Shown here: positions 37,010 through 47,777 of the stretch, in pieces | Layout: each line of letters begins with the position of its first letter | Numbering within the stretch: position 1 is the stretch's first letter | Source of the DNA: Neisseria meningitidis | GTDB taxonomy: Bacteria; Pseudomonadota; Gammaproteobacteria; Burkholderiales; Neisseriaceae | NCBI RefSeq assembly: GCF_900638555.1 | Contig: NZ_LR134525.1 | Coordinates: forward strand, 1,798,001-1,862,000 | Direction of reading: 5' to 3' | DNA: 64,000 nucleotides | The notes under the pieces: model-generated | What the model was told of the DNA's origin: nothing | What the model saw: the letters and a program-made list of their open reading frames with translations, nothing else | The model's database searches: none | Program-made: the position numbers and the translations under genes

Positions 37010-37184
37010 ACTAATCCAATTTTTAGTAATATTGATGCAGAGCAAGCAGCATTAGATGCCGCAAACATGGGGAGAAGCTATTCAATTTAGAATTAAAAAA
37101 CAAATTGAAAATGAACTAGCACCACCAAATTGGTCTACCCAGTTTCCTAATGGTAGTATTTATGATCCTAAGGTAACGAAATGA
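37010..37184 (+). pseudogene. Toxin fragment (cassette 7), same family as cassette 1
   Basis: PQTWGEAIQFRIKKQIENELAPPNWSTQFPNGS matches the end of cassette 1 (QTWGEAIQLRIRKQ...WSKRFPNGS) with substitutions. An upstream frame, NPIFSNIDAEQAALDA, belongs to another toxin linker, so this looks like a recombination scar. Confidence 0.72.
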
Positions 37185-37555
37185 TTATTCAAAATGAATT
37201 TAATTTATATCCTAGTAATATGCTTCCTGAAAGGTTTTGTTATCCTGAAAAGTATGTTCGTATCTCTAACGATACATCTTTAATACCTTATATTCAGCCA
37301 CATAATTTTCACTGGTGGTTTGAGAATTATGGAACAGAAGGGGCAGAAGTAGCTTATATATTTAGAAATTCTATCCTGCCTGATTTAAATCTTATCCCAT
37401 TCGCTAGTAATGGAGAATGGGAAGCTTATTTTGATGGTAATGATGTAACAGGAAATCCTAGGGTTATTGTCATTAATTTAGATAATATAGAAAACCATGA
37501 ATTTTTTAATAGTTTTGAAGAGTGGCTTGAATTAGCAATTAAGGATACTTGGTAA
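37181..37555 (+). CDS. SUKH immunity protein 2
   Basis: 124 residues, overlapping the fragment by 4 bp. LYPSNMLPERFCYPEKYVRIS, HWWFENYG, LIPFASNGEWEAYFDGNDVTGNPRVIVINLDN and FFNSFEEWLELA parallel the SUKH gene at 31781 block by block. Last gene of the island before the insertion-sequence remnants. Confidence 0.82.
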   Translation: MIIQNEFNLYPSNMLPERFCYPEKYVRISNDTSLIPYIQPHNFHWWFENYGTEGAEVAYIFRNSILPDLNLIPFASNGEWEAYFDGNDVTGNPRVIVINLDNIENHEFFNSFEEWLELAIKDTW

Positions 37556-37575
37556 GCAGCTATCTATAAAAGAGA

Positions 37576-37955
37576 TGGGACCATCCTGGATAACTAGGAT
37601 AAACTCGATTTACTAATTGTTTTAAAATGGAACAAGAACTTTTATCTCACTGTTGTTAAAACGCCATTCGCACTCCTTTAAATACAGCTCAAAATGCGCT
37701 TTGGGAATGCCGTTAAACTTGCGTAAATGACGTTTTGCCTGGTTCCAAAAGTTCTCAGTTCCATTAATATGGTTTTGTCGTTCGGCAAAATGTGTGCTGT
37801 GATTGATACGGAAATGGCTAAATTCGCCCGCATCCAATACATCATAGCCACGATAACAAAATGAGTTTATTTTGTTTATACCGGCTTAGACGACTTTCTC
37901 TCATAGGGATAATTCTAACTTAATTTGAATTTCCCTAGTGATCTAGGGCAGCCCC
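37576..37955 (-). mobile_element. Internally deleted IS1016 remnant (about 380 bp)
   Basis: Both ends recognisable (left ATCCTGGATAACTAGGATAA, right TCCCTAGTGATCTAGGGCAG, with substitutions). About 340 bp of the middle is missing, the join being at about 37855-37860 (ATAACAAAATGAG). The 3' part of the transposase frame (MDAGEFSHFRINHSTHF... with NHINGTENFWNQAKRHLRKF, 37622-37837) is intact and lacks the 22-bp insertion of the other copy. Confidence 0.88.
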
Positions 37956-37969
37956 TAAATTAATAAAGC

Positions 37970-38430
37970 AGCACAACTCCTTTTGCCGATGTTCCGGACT
38001 GTCAAACGACTGTTCCTCATGCCACATCTCCATCAAGGTACGGATAACCCGCTCCGCCTTACCGTTGGTCTGCGGACAAGCAAATCGGGCAAGCCTCCAA
38101 CCAATCCCATTATCATAACAAACTGCACCGAAAGCATGTTGGACGGCTCTTTATATTACCTATCATTGTCAGAGTAAACGTACTCAATCAGGTACAAGCA
38201 GGGGTCGGCCAGATGTTCGGTCAGAAACTTGGCAGCACTGTCTGCGGTTTTGTCTGGCAAAATGGCAGAGTATAAAAATCGTCAATAGCGACAAACAGGT
38301 AATCTCGTTTATCAGCGGCCTTCTGTCCTTTGAGCAACAACAACCGATCGGTATCAGGATGCACAAAACCTCCCGGGGACAACCTGCCTTTTACGGCTTT
38401 AAGTGCACGGTAAATAGTGACGCGGCTGAC
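37970..38430 (-). mobile_element. IS481-family transposase remnant
   Basis: On the minus strand, in several frames: SRVTIYRALKAVKG, then HPDTDRLLLLKGQ and KRDYLFVAIDDF (first Asp region), FLTEHLADPCLYLIEYVYSDN, and finally RFACPQTNGKAERVIRTLMEMWHEE. This is the DDE core of IS481-type transposases in the right order. Frameshifts and stops make it non-functional. Confidence 0.75.
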
Positions 38431-38511
38431 TTAGTGGCAGCATACTGGGGAGGTGAGTGTTTTTGTGTATATTTTTATTTTGGTATTCCCTTAGAAATAC
38501 TGTAAACAACG

Positions 38512-39498
38512 CTACCGGACGGCCTGCAGGGCTTCGCGCACGCTTGCTTTGAGTTCTGCGCCGAAGCGTCTGCCCAAGATTCTGCCGAAATCGTCCTTCG
38601 GAGTGTAATCCACCACATCGGGGGCTTTGACCACGTCTCGCGCCACGCTGTAAATATTGCCGAGTCCGTCCACCAGCCCGACTTTCAGCGCATCCGCACC
38701 CGTGTACACCCGACCGCTGAACACGTCGGGATATTGTCGGAATTTGAGGCGGCCGCCCCGTCCGGTTTTGACGGCTTTGATGAATTCGCCGTGTATGCCG
38801 GTCAGCATTTCTTCCCAGATTTTCGACTGTTCGGGCGTTTCGGGCGAAAACGGATCGCCCATGCCTTTGTTGCTGCCCGCAATTTTAACCCTGCGTTTCA
38901 CGCCGATTTTTTCCATCAGGCCGGTCGCGTCGAAACTGCTGCCGATAACGCCGATGCTGCCGACGATGCTGGACGGGTCGGCATAGATTTTGTCCGCCGC
39001 CGCCGCGATGTAGTAGCAGCCGGACGCGCACATATCTTCCGCCACGAGATAAACGGGAATGCCGGGGTGCTGCGCCTTCAGACGGCGTATTTCTTCAAAA
39101 GCGGTGTTGGAGACGACGGGCGAACCGCCGGGGCTGTTGGCGCGGATGACGATGGCTTTTGCCTGCGGGTTTTTGTAGGCGGCCTCCATACCGTCTTTGA
39201 GTTTTTTGACCTGGTCTTCTACACCGTTGCCGATTTCGCCGTACAGGTTGACGACTGCGGTATGCGGCGTATTGCCCGCCAACTGCAATGCGGCTTCGTC
39301 TTTTCGGAAAATGCCTGCAATCAGGGCAACCAGAATCAGGGTGCTGACGGCGCGCCAGATGTTTTTCCACATCCGCTCCCTGCGCCTGTCCCGATAGGCG
39401 GACAGCAGCACTTCGCGCATCATATCGCGCTCCCATAAGGTTTCCCCCGCATTTTTTGCTTCGGGTGCTTCGTTTTCTCTTCTGATTCGGTATTGCAT
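38512..39498 (-). CDS. sppA: S49 family signal peptide peptidase SppA
   Basis: 328 residues. A membrane anchor at about 46-64 (AVSTLILVALIAGIF) is followed by the protease domain: VVNLYGEIGNG, IVIRANSPGGSPVVSN, YLVAEDMCASGCYYIAAAADKIYADPSSIVGSIGVIG with the nucleophilic Ser, and KIAGSNKGMGDPFSPETPEQ containing the catalytic Lys. It degrades cleaved signal peptides in the inner membrane. TAAGGA precedes the ATG. Confidence 0.94.
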   Translation of the reverse strand: MQYRIRRENEAPEAKNAGETLWERDMMREVLLSAYRDRRRERMWKNIWRAVSTLILVALIAGIFRKDEAALQLAGNTPHTAVVNLYGEIGNGVEDQVKKLKDGMEAAYKNPQAKAIVIRANSPGGSPVVSNTAFEEIRRLKAQHPGIPVYLVAEDMCASGCYYIAAAADKIYADPSSIVGSIGVIGSSFDATGLMEKIGVKRRVKIAGSNKGMGDPFSPETPEQSKIWEEMLTGIHGEFIKAVKTGRGGRLKFRQYPDVFSGRVYTGADALKVGLVDGLGNIYSVARDVVKAPDVVDYTPKDDFGRILGRRFGAELKASVREALQAVR

Positions 39499-39537
39499 GG
39501 TTTTCCTTAAATATCGTCCGATTTGGGCAAACGTTTT

Positions 39538-40338
39538 TCAGTTTACCCGATTTTTCAGCTCTGCTCCCAATCCTTCCAAGCTGTGCAACACTTCCGCCCA
39601 CGCCGCGTCCAAAAGGTTGACGGCTTCTCCTTCGGCTTTGATGCCGAACTCAATGTGCGGTTTGACCTGCGTGCCGTCTGAATGCGTCCAACCGACGCTG
39701 GGCAGGCTGTACGAACGCACCCCGAGATAAGTTTGCTCGATATGCTCCATAATCGGCGTAATGCGCGATTCGGGCTGCTCGAACACATACACGCTGCGGC
39801 TGCCGCGTTGGGTTTGGTTGAAGCGGCCGGCGTAATAAGTATCCAAAACCCATTCCGCCATCGGGTGCGCCATCACAGGAAAACCAGGGAAGAAATAATG
39901 CTCGCGAATGGAAAATCCGGCGATATTATTAAACGGATTAGGCACCAATTCCGCGCCTTGGGGAAAATCCGCCATCTTCAGGCGTTGGGCGTGTTCGGGC
40001 GAATCGAGCGGCTCACCGCGTTTAAGGGTCACGCCTTCGATAAACCCGGCGGCTTGCGCGTGGCGGACGACGGGCAAATCCAAAGCAGCGGCTGCGGCTT
40101 GGCGGGTGTGGTCGTCGGGCGTGGCGCCGATACCGCCGGTAACGAAAGTTGGCATGCCGTCTGAAAAGCTGCGGCGCAGTTGTTTGACCAACAAATCAGG
40201 TTCGTCGGGCAGGTATTGCACCTGATTGAGCTTCAGCCCTTTGGATTCGAGCAGGGATTTGAAAAAGACGAAATGCTTGTCTTGGCGGCTGCCGTGTAAG
40301 ATTTCGTCGCCGATGATGATAAGGTTGAACGCGTTCAT
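39538..40338 (-). CDS. CinA N-terminal-like (MoaB/Mog fold) protein
   Basis: 266 residues with a molybdopterin-binding-like fold: LIIIGDEILHGSRQDKH, PTFVTGGIGATPDDHTRQA, PNPFNNIAGFSIREHYFFPGFPVMAHPMAEWVL. It matches the N-terminal (COG1058) half of CinA. The amidase half is a separate gene at 61060. Some such proteins act as ADP-ribose or nicotinamide-adenine dinucleotide-related pyrophosphatases; the role here is unproved. Confidence 0.85.
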   Translation of the reverse strand: MNAFNLIIIGDEILHGSRQDKHFVFFKSLLESKGLKLNQVQYLPDEPDLLVKQLRRSFSDGMPTFVTGGIGATPDDHTRQAAAAALDLPVVRHAQAAGFIEGVTLKRGEPLDSPEHAQRLKMADFPQGAELVPNPFNNIAGFSIREHYFFPGFPVMAHPMAEWVLDTYYAGRFNQTQRGSRSVYVFEQPESRITPIMEHIEQTYLGVRSYSLPSVGWTHSDGTQVKPHIEFGIKAEGEAVNLLDAAWAEVLHSLEGLGAELKNRVN

Positions 40339-40396
40339 AATGTTTTCGGTTTTAAATACCGCCTGAAACGGCGGAATACCCGTTCAGACGGCATGA

Positions 40397-41806
<1,410 letters not shown>

Positions 41807-41835
41807 GTTTCACCACATTGCATCGCTGCAATTTA

Positions 41836-41861
41836 AGGGATTGTCTGAAAAGGCAATCCCT
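41836..41861 (+). terminator. Hairpin after argG
   Basis: AGGGATTG...CAATCCCT stem about 30 bp past the stop. A T-run is lacking, so termination strength is unclear. Confidence 0.55.
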
Positions 41862-41877
41862 CAATTAAAGGAATCCT

Positions 41878-41967
41878 ATGTTTCAACACACAGGGCGGCA
41901 CATAAAGCACCGCCCTATGTGTCGTCCTGATTTGGAAGGGGTTGCGCCCCTCCCAAATAAAGTCTAA
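41878..41967 (+). CDS. Possible 29-residue ORF in a hairpin-rich stretch
   Basis: ATG preceded by AAAGGAATCCT; encodes a 29-residue peptide (starting [12 protein letters not shown]) with no family pattern. The DNA itself forms successive hairpins (GGGCGG...CCGCCC; GGGGTTGCGCCCC; ACCGCC...GGCGGGGT, extending to 41995). This looks like an IS200/IS605-type end or a repetitive element, so coding is uncertain. Confidence 0.25.
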   Translation: MFQHTGRHIKHRPMCRPDLEGVAPLPNKV

Positions 41968-42012
41968 TTCTACCGCCTTAAAGGGCGGGGTTTAAACCGA
42001 AAAGGAAATACG

Positions 42013-42228
42013 ATGAAAGAATACAAAGTCATCATTTATCAGGAAAGCCTGTTGTCCAGCCTGTTTTTCGGCGCGGCAAAGGTCAACCCCATCAAATTCA
42101 GCGAGTTCCTCAATAAACAAACCCCCGAAGGCTGGCGGGTTGTAACGATGGAAAAAGATTTGCGCCGTATGCTGCTGTTTTTCAAACGCGAGGCCTACGT
42201 CGTCATTTTGGAGCGGGATCGTGTTTAA
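42013..42228 (+). CDS. DUF4177-like small protein
   Basis: 71 residues: MKEYKVIIYQE at the start and TPEGWRVVTMEKD ... REAYVVILERD at the end, the pattern of DUF4177 proteins. AAGGAAATACG precedes it. Its last 8 bp overlap the next gene. Confidence 0.75.
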   Translation: MKEYKVIIYQESLLSSLFFGAAKVNPIKFSEFLNKQTPEGWRVVTMEKDLRRMLLFFKREAYVVILERDRV

Positions 42229-42436
42229 GCTCGGCGTTTATGCCTGTCTCGGACTGTTTGCCGGCTGGGTGCTGCTGCTGATTGTGCAACTCTGGTTTTC
42301 TTTTCTCAAAGCGGAATTGTTTTTCAAAATCACTCTGACTATGGCGGGACTGTTTGTCATCATCCTCGCTGCCCTGCTGGTATTCGGCCAGTATTTTTCC
42401 GAAAAGAAAATGAAAGACGACGGGTTTATCAACTGA
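42221..42436 (+). CDS. Small two-helix membrane protein
   Basis: 71 residues with hydrophobic segments at about 5-25 (VYACLGLFAGWVLLLIVQLW) and 36-58 (ITLTMAGLFVIILAALLVF). Translationally coupled to the DUF4177-like gene. Function unknown. Confidence 0.7.
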   Translation: MFKLGVYACLGLFAGWVLLLIVQLWFSFLKAELFFKITLTMAGLFVIILAALLVFGQYFSEKKMKDDGFIN

Positions 42437-42472
42437 TGCGGACTTGAACCGGACCCCACCCCAAACATCACA

Positions 42473-42506
42473 ATGCCGTCTGAACACCCCCCGCTTCAGG
42501 CGGCAT
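42473..42506. terminator. Inverted DUS between the small genes and nhba
   Basis: ATGCCGTCTGAAC and GCTTCAGGCGGCAT (one mismatch) form a hairpin at the meeting point of two convergent genes; it probably terminates both. Confidence 0.8.
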
Positions 42507-42511
42507 CAGCA

Positions 42512-44005
42512 TCAATCCTGCTCTTTTTTGCCGGCAAACACGCCGAATCCGCCCTTTTCCGCATCTGTCGGGCGATAGCTGTATTTTCCCGCCACTTCTT
42601 CGCCGGCCGGGCCGTAAAACCTTCCGGAAACATCCCCGCCGCCATTTTCCGTCCAAGTCCCCTTAAAGCCGTTTCCATCGATAACGGCTTTGAATTTTTG
42701 CGTACCCATATGCAAATCATCGCCGCTGTCGATAATGCCGTCCACAGATTTGCTGCCGAAATCGACTTTTGCGGCAAACCTGCCTCCGGACGGGGACGGA
42801 CGGCCGTTTTCCATATGGAAATGCAGCACTTCGCCGTTGTACACGGCCGTGCCCGCAAGCATTTCGCCTTTTGCCAGTTCGCCTTGCACACTGAGGGCAT
42901 ACGATCCGCCGGACAATTTTTCCGCCCCGTAAGTCAGATACCGGTAATTCCCTTCGGGCGCGAAGATATTGCCGGAATGCCCCGTCAGGCTGACCGCTTC
43001 CCCATCGACAATCAGCGTATCCGCCTGATTGACGGGAATCAGCGGCATCTCGGCCGGAAGCGACCGCCTCGACCGTGCAGAACGCCTGAATCGCGCAGAT
43101 GAAGATGAAGCGGACTTGTCTTTATAAATGATGACATATTTGTTAGTTCCATTCTTTTCTACCCTGTCAGCAACCAAACCGACAAAATTCTCTCGTTGCT
43201 CGTCTTTTTTATATTTATTAATTTTTTCTTCATCACTTAATTTTTCAAATTCTGATTTTGGTGGTGCTTCTTCATCTAAGAAATCTCTATCGCATACTTT
43301 GTCTTTACAATGTGTCAACGTTACATTTTCCGAACCGCTGTCAAGCTTGATGCCATTAGCTACATTTATCCTTCCAAAATCGCTGCCGCCATTCGTGGCG
43401 TTAGGATTGGTTGAAGAGGCAGGATTTTGAGAGCCGCCGACTTGATTGTTTTCAGCTTGATTTGCAGCTTGATCTGCCGTATTGCCGGCATTTTCCCCTG
43501 CCGACGGATCGTCCCCCTGCATTCCGTCCGCCGCATTTGCCATATCCGGTTGGTTTGCCGGTTGTGCCGATTCCCCGGCATCCGGTGCTTGGTTTCCCAT
43601 ATCTCTGGTTGGCATATTCGGTGCAGGGGTGTGATTCGGTGTCGAACTATCTGTATCGGCGGCATTTTGCGGCATATCATTTTGCGGTCCCTCGTCTTTA
43701 TTTTCGGGATTATCCGTTGTTGCCGCACCGCCATTGCCTGTATTTTCTGCCGAAACTGCCGCCATATCTTGACCGCCTTTTCCGGCGGTTGCGTCCTGCG
43801 TATCGGCTTGCGGCGCACCACTCACCGCCTCCTCATCTTTCTTTTCTTTCGGCAGCACCTCTTCCCCGACATCTTCAGTAACAACAGGGGCGGCAGGTTT
43901 TGACAGCGTGTCCGCCGACTTAACATCGGGCGATCCGCCACCGCCGCCCCCACAGGCTGAAAGGGCAACAATACAAGCCATTGCAATCACACTGCGTTTA
44001 AACAT
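42512..44005 (-). CDS. nhba: Neisserial heparin-binding antigen NHBA (GNA2132)
   Basis: 497 residues from ATG 44005; GGAG lies 6 bp upstream and earlier in-frame ATGs are less well placed. Surface lipoprotein with lipobox ALSAC (Cys18) followed by a run of six Gly. A long variable, Asn/Gln/Ala-rich disordered N-terminal part leads to the arginine-rich [12 protein letters not shown] segment at about 320, which binds heparin and is cleaved by host and bacterial proteases. The C-terminal beta-barrel-like domain ([18 protein letters not shown]... to [12 protein letters not shown]) is conserved. It is a component of a serogroup B vaccine (established knowledge). The sequence supports the meningococcal form. 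Confidence 0.97.
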   Translation of the reverse strand: MFKRSVIAMACIVALSACGGGGGGSPDVKSADTLSKPAAPVVTEDVGEEVLPKEKKDEEAVSGAPQADTQDATAGKGGQDMAAVSAENTGNGGAATTDNPENKDEGPQNDMPQNAADTDSSTPNHTPAPNMPTRDMGNQAPDAGESAQPANQPDMANAADGMQGDDPSAGENAGNTADQAANQAENNQVGGSQNPASSTNPNATNGGSDFGRINVANGIKLDSGSENVTLTHCKDKVCDRDFLDEEAPPKSEFEKLSDEEKINKYKKDEQRENFVGLVADRVEKNGTNKYVIIYKDKSASSSSARFRRSARSRRSLPAEMPLIPVNQADTLIVDGEAVSLTGHSGNIFAPEGNYRYLTYGAEKLSGGSYALSVQGELAKGEMLAGTAVYNGEVLHFHMENGRPSPSGGRFAAKVDFGSKSVDGIIDSGDDLHMGTQKFKAVIDGNGFKGTWTENGGGDVSGRFYGPAGEEVAGKYSYRPTDAEKGGFGVFAGKKEQD

Positions 44006-44072
44006 CATCATCTCCTTCATATTCAAGGCAGCCGGTATTGTTTCCGCCATATGCCCATAAAATTGTAAAAAT

Positions 44073-44108
44073 ATGCCGTCTGAACGCCAAAAGGGCTTCA
44101 GACGGCAT
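44073..44108 (-). terminator. Inverted-DUS terminator after sstT
   Basis: ATGCCGTCTGAACGCC and its complement around a short loop, 8 bp past the sstT stop and upstream of nhba. Confidence 0.85.
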
Positions 44109-44116
44109 AGCTTGGT

Positions 44117-45346
44117 TTATTCCGCCCGGTTTCTCTGTCTGCCCAAATCGGCGGCGGCGGTAAACAAAACATCGGTTGAAGAATTCAACGCCGTTTCCGC
44201 CGAATCCTGAATCACGCCGATGATAAAGCCGACGGCGACCACCTGCATAGCGACATCGTTGCTGATGCCGAACAGGCTGCACGCCAGCGGAATCAGCAGC
44301 AGCGAACCGCCCGCCACACCGGACGCGCCGCACGCGCTGACCGTCGCCACCAGGCTCAACAGCAGCGCGGTGGCAAAATCAACCTGTATGCCTTGGGTGT
44401 ACGCCGCCGCCATAGCCAAAACGGTGATCGTAATCGCCGCGCCGCCCATATTGACGGTCGCCCCCAACGGGATGGAAATCGAATAAGTGTCTTCGTGCAG
44501 CCCCAGTTTTTTCGCCAAAGCCATATTCACGGGGATATTGGCGGCGGAAGAACGGGTAAAGAAGGCATACACGCCGCTTTCGCGCAGGCAGGTAAACACC
44601 AGCGGATAAGGGTTGCGGCGGATTTTCCACCACACGATGGCGGGATTGACCACCAGCGCGATAAACACCATACAGCCCAACAGTACCGCAAGCAGCTTCG
44701 CATAACCCGCCAGCGCGCCGAAACCCGTCTCCGCGATTGTGGACGACACCAGCCCGAAAATGCCCAAAGGGGCAAAACGGATAATCCATTTCACGACGGT
44801 GGAAACCGCTTCCGCCAAATCGGCAACGACCTGCCGCGTAACGTCCGAACCGTGATTCCGCAACGCCGCGCCCAAAACCAAAGCCCAAGCCAAAATGCCG
44901 ATATAGTTGGCATTGGCAATCGCGTTAATCGGGTTGGCGACCAGGTTCATCAGCAGCGATTTCAATACTTCCACAATGCCGGAAGGCGGCGCGGCGGACA
45001 CATCGCCCGCGCCCGCCAAAACAATGTGCGTCGGGAAAACCATACCGGCGATGACGGCGGTCAGGGCTGCGGAAAACGTACCGATGAGGTAAAGGACGAT
45101 AATCGGCCTGATATGCGCCTTGTTGCCTTTTTGGTGCTGCGCGATTGTGGCCGCCACCAAAATAAATACCAAAACCGGCGCGACCGCTTTGAGCGCGCCG
45201 ACAAACAGGCTGCCGAACAAGCCTGCCGCCAAGCCCAGTTGCGGGGAAACCGAACCGATTACGATGCCCAACGCCAAACCGGCGGCAATCTGCCTGACCA
45301 GGCTGACGCGGCCGATCGCATGAAATAAGGATTTGCCGAACGCCAT
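44117..45346 (-). CDS. sstT: Serine/threonine:Na+ symporter SstT
   Basis: 409 residues, DAACS (dicarboxylate/amino acid:cation symporter) family with 8-10 membrane helices. Visible: [21 protein letters not shown], the helical hairpin [21 protein letters not shown] with the serine-rich loop, and [25 protein letters not shown] containing the NMGG substrate/cation-binding motif. It takes up serine and threonine with sodium. AAGGAAG precedes the start. Confidence 0.95.
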
Positions 45347-45436
45347 AATTCTTCCTTATGTTGTGATATGTTAAAAAATGTTGTATTTTAAAAGAAAACT
45401 CATTCTCTGTGTTTTTTTTATTTTTCGGCTGTGTTT

Positions 45437-45591
45437 TATAGTGGATTAACAAAAATCATGACAAGGCGACGAAGCCGCAGACAGTACAAATAGTACAGAA
45501 CCGATTCACTTGGTGCTTCAGCACCTTAAAGAATCGTTCTCTTTGAGCTAAGGCGAGCCAACGCCGTACTGGTTTTTGTTAATCCACTATG
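45437..45591. repeat. Correia repeat enclosed element
   Basis: Full-length element with slight divergence (AATCATGACAAGG, GCGAGCCAACG), lying in the 530-bp divergent gap between sstT and tamA. The rest of the gap (45347-45436 and 45592-45875) holds no recognisable gene; tamA promoter expected near its right end. Confidence 0.93.
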
Positions 45592-45893
45592 AAGGTTGCG
45601 TTGATTTGCCCTATGCAGTGCCGGACAGGCTTTGCTTTATCATTCGGCGCAACGGTTTAATTTATTGAACGAAAATAAATTTATTTAATCCCGTTTATTT
45701 TTCGACACTATTCCGAAACGCAGCCTGTTTTCCATATGCGGATTGGAAACAAAATACCTTAAAACAAGCAGATACATTTCCGGCGGGCCGCAACCTCCGA
45801 AATACCGGCGGCGGTATACCGTCTGAAGCGTCCCGCCCCGTCCGAACAGTGTTAAAATCGAAAGCCGCCACACCGATGCACGACACCCGTACC

Positions 45894-47723
45894 ATGATGA
45901 TCAAACCGACCGCCCTGCTCCTGCCGGCTTTATTTTTCTTTCCGCACGCATACGCGCCTGCCGCCGACCTTTCCGAAAACAAGGCGGCGGGTTTCGCATT
46001 GTTCAAAAACAAAAGCCCCGACACCGAATCAGTCAAATTAAAACCCAAATTCCCCGTCCGCATCGACACGCAGGACAGTGAAATCAAAGATATGGTCGAA
46101 GAACACCTGCCGCTCATCACGCAGCAGCAGGAAGAAGTATTGGACAAGGAACAGACAGGCTTCCTCGCCGAAGAAGCACCGGACAACGTTAAAACGATGC
46201 TCCGCAGCAAAGGTTATTTCAGCAGCAAAGTCAGCCTGACGGAAAAAGGCGGGGCTTATACGGTGCACATCACACCGGGGCCGCGCACCAAAATCACCAA
46301 CGTCGGCGTCGCCATCCTCGGCGACATCCTTTCAGACGGCAACCTCGCCGAATACTACCGCAACGCGCTGGAAAACTGGCAGCAGCCGGTAGGCAGCGAT
46401 TTCGATCAGGACAGTTGGGAAAACAGCAAAACTTCCGTCCTCGGCGCGGTAACGCGCAAAGGCTACCCGCTTGCCAAGCTCGGCAACACCCGGGCGGCCG
46501 TCAACCCCGATACCGCCACCGCCGATTTGAACGTCGTCGTGGACAGCGGCCGCCCCATCGCCTTCGGCGACTTTGAAATCACCGGCACACAGCGTTACCC
46601 CGAACAAATCGTCTCCGGCCTGGCGCGCTTCCAACCGGGCACGCCCTACGACCTCGACCTGCTGCTCGACTTCCAACAGGCACTCGAACAAAACGGGCAT
46701 TATTCCGGCGCATCCGTACAAGCCGACTTCGACCGCCTCCAAGGCGACCGCGTCCCCGTCAAAGTTAGCGTAACCGAGGTCAAACGCCACAAACTCGAAA
46801 CCGGCATCCGCCTCGATTCGGAATACGGTTTGGGCGGCAAAATCGCCTACGACTATTACAATCTCTTCAACAAAGGCTATATCGGCTCGGTCGTTTGGGA
46901 TATGGACAAATACGAAACCACGCTTGCCGCCGGCATCAGCCAGCCGCGCAACTATCGGGGCAACTACTGGACAAGTAACGTTTCCTACAACCGTTCGACC
47001 ACCCAAAACCTCGAAAAACGCGCCTTCTCCGGCGGCATCTGGTATGTGCGCGACCGCGCGGGCATCGATGCCAGGCTGGGGGCGGAGTTTCTCGCAGAAG
47101 GCCGGAAAATCCCCGGCTCGGATATCGATTTGGGCAACAGCCACGCCACGATGCTGACCGCCTCTTGGAAACGCCAGCTGCTCAACAACGTGCTGCATCC
47201 CGAAAACGGCCATTACCTCGACGGCAAAATCGGTACGACTTTGGGCGCATTCCTGTCCTCCACCGCGCTGATCCGCACCTCTGCCCGCGCAGGTTATTTC
47301 TTCACTCCCGAAAACAAAAAACTCGGCACGTTCATCATACGCGGACAAGCGGGTTACACCGTTGCCCGCGACAATGCCAACGTTCCTTCAGGGCTGATGT
47401 TCCGCAGCGGCGGCGCGTCTTCCGTGCGCGGTTACGAACTCGACAGCATCGGGCTTGCCGGCCCGAACGGATCGGTCCTGCCCGAACGCGCCCTCTTGGT
47501 GGGCAGCCTAGAATACCAACTGCCGTTTACGCGCACCCTTTCCGGCGCGGTGTTCCACGATATGGGCGACGCCGCCGCCAATTTCAAACGTATGAAGCTG
47601 AAACACGGTTCGGGACTGGGCGTGCGCTGGTTCAGCCCGCTCGCGCCGTTTTCCTTCGACATCGCCTACGGGCACAGCGACAAGAAAATCCGCTGGCACA
47701 TCAGCTTGGGAACGCGCTTCTAA
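45894..47723 (+). CDS. tamA: TamA, Omp85-family outer-membrane protein
   Basis: About 609 residues. Signal peptide MMIKPTALLLPALFFFPHAYAPA, POTRA-like domains (about 50-250; TGSDFDQDSWENSKTSVLGAVTRKGYPLAKLG-type repeats), and a C-terminal 16-strand barrel with SSVRGYELDSIG (the conserved VRGY/F loop) and a terminal aromatic residue (HISLGTRF). With TamB it forms the translocation and assembly module, linking inner and outer membrane. Starts at 45876 or 45897 are also possible since no clear ribosome-binding site is visible. Confidence 0.92.
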   Translation: MMIKPTALLLPALFFFPHAYAPAADLSENKAAGFALFKNKSPDTESVKLKPKFPVRIDTQDSEIKDMVEEHLPLITQQQEEVLDKEQTGFLAEEAPDNVKTMLRSKGYFSSKVSLTEKGGAYTVHITPGPRTKITNVGVAILGDILSDGNLAEYYRNALENWQQPVGSDFDQDSWENSKTSVLGAVTRKGYPLAKLGNTRAAVNPDTATADLNVVVDSGRPIAFGDFEITGTQRYPEQIVSGLARFQPGTPYDLDLLLDFQQALEQNGHYSGASVQADFDRLQGDRVPVKVSVTEVKRHKLETGIRLDSEYGLGGKIAYDYYNLFNKGYIGSVVWDMDKYETTLAAGISQPRNYRGNYWTSNVSYNRSTTQNLEKRAFSGGIWYVRDRAGIDARLGAEFLAEGRKIPGSDIDLGNSHATMLTASWKRQLLNNVLHPENGHYLDGKIGTTLGAFLSSTALIRTSARAGYFFTPENKKLGTFIIRGQAGYTVARDNANVPSGLMFRSGGASSVRGYELDSIGLAGPNGSVLPERALLVGSLEYQLPFTRTLSGAVFHDMGDAAANFKRMKLKHGSGLGVRWFSPLAPFSFDIAYGHSDKKIRWHISLGTRF

Positions 47724-47777
47724 ACCGATACGGCCGCTTCAGACGGCATTGCAGCAAACCATTTTGAAACAGACATT

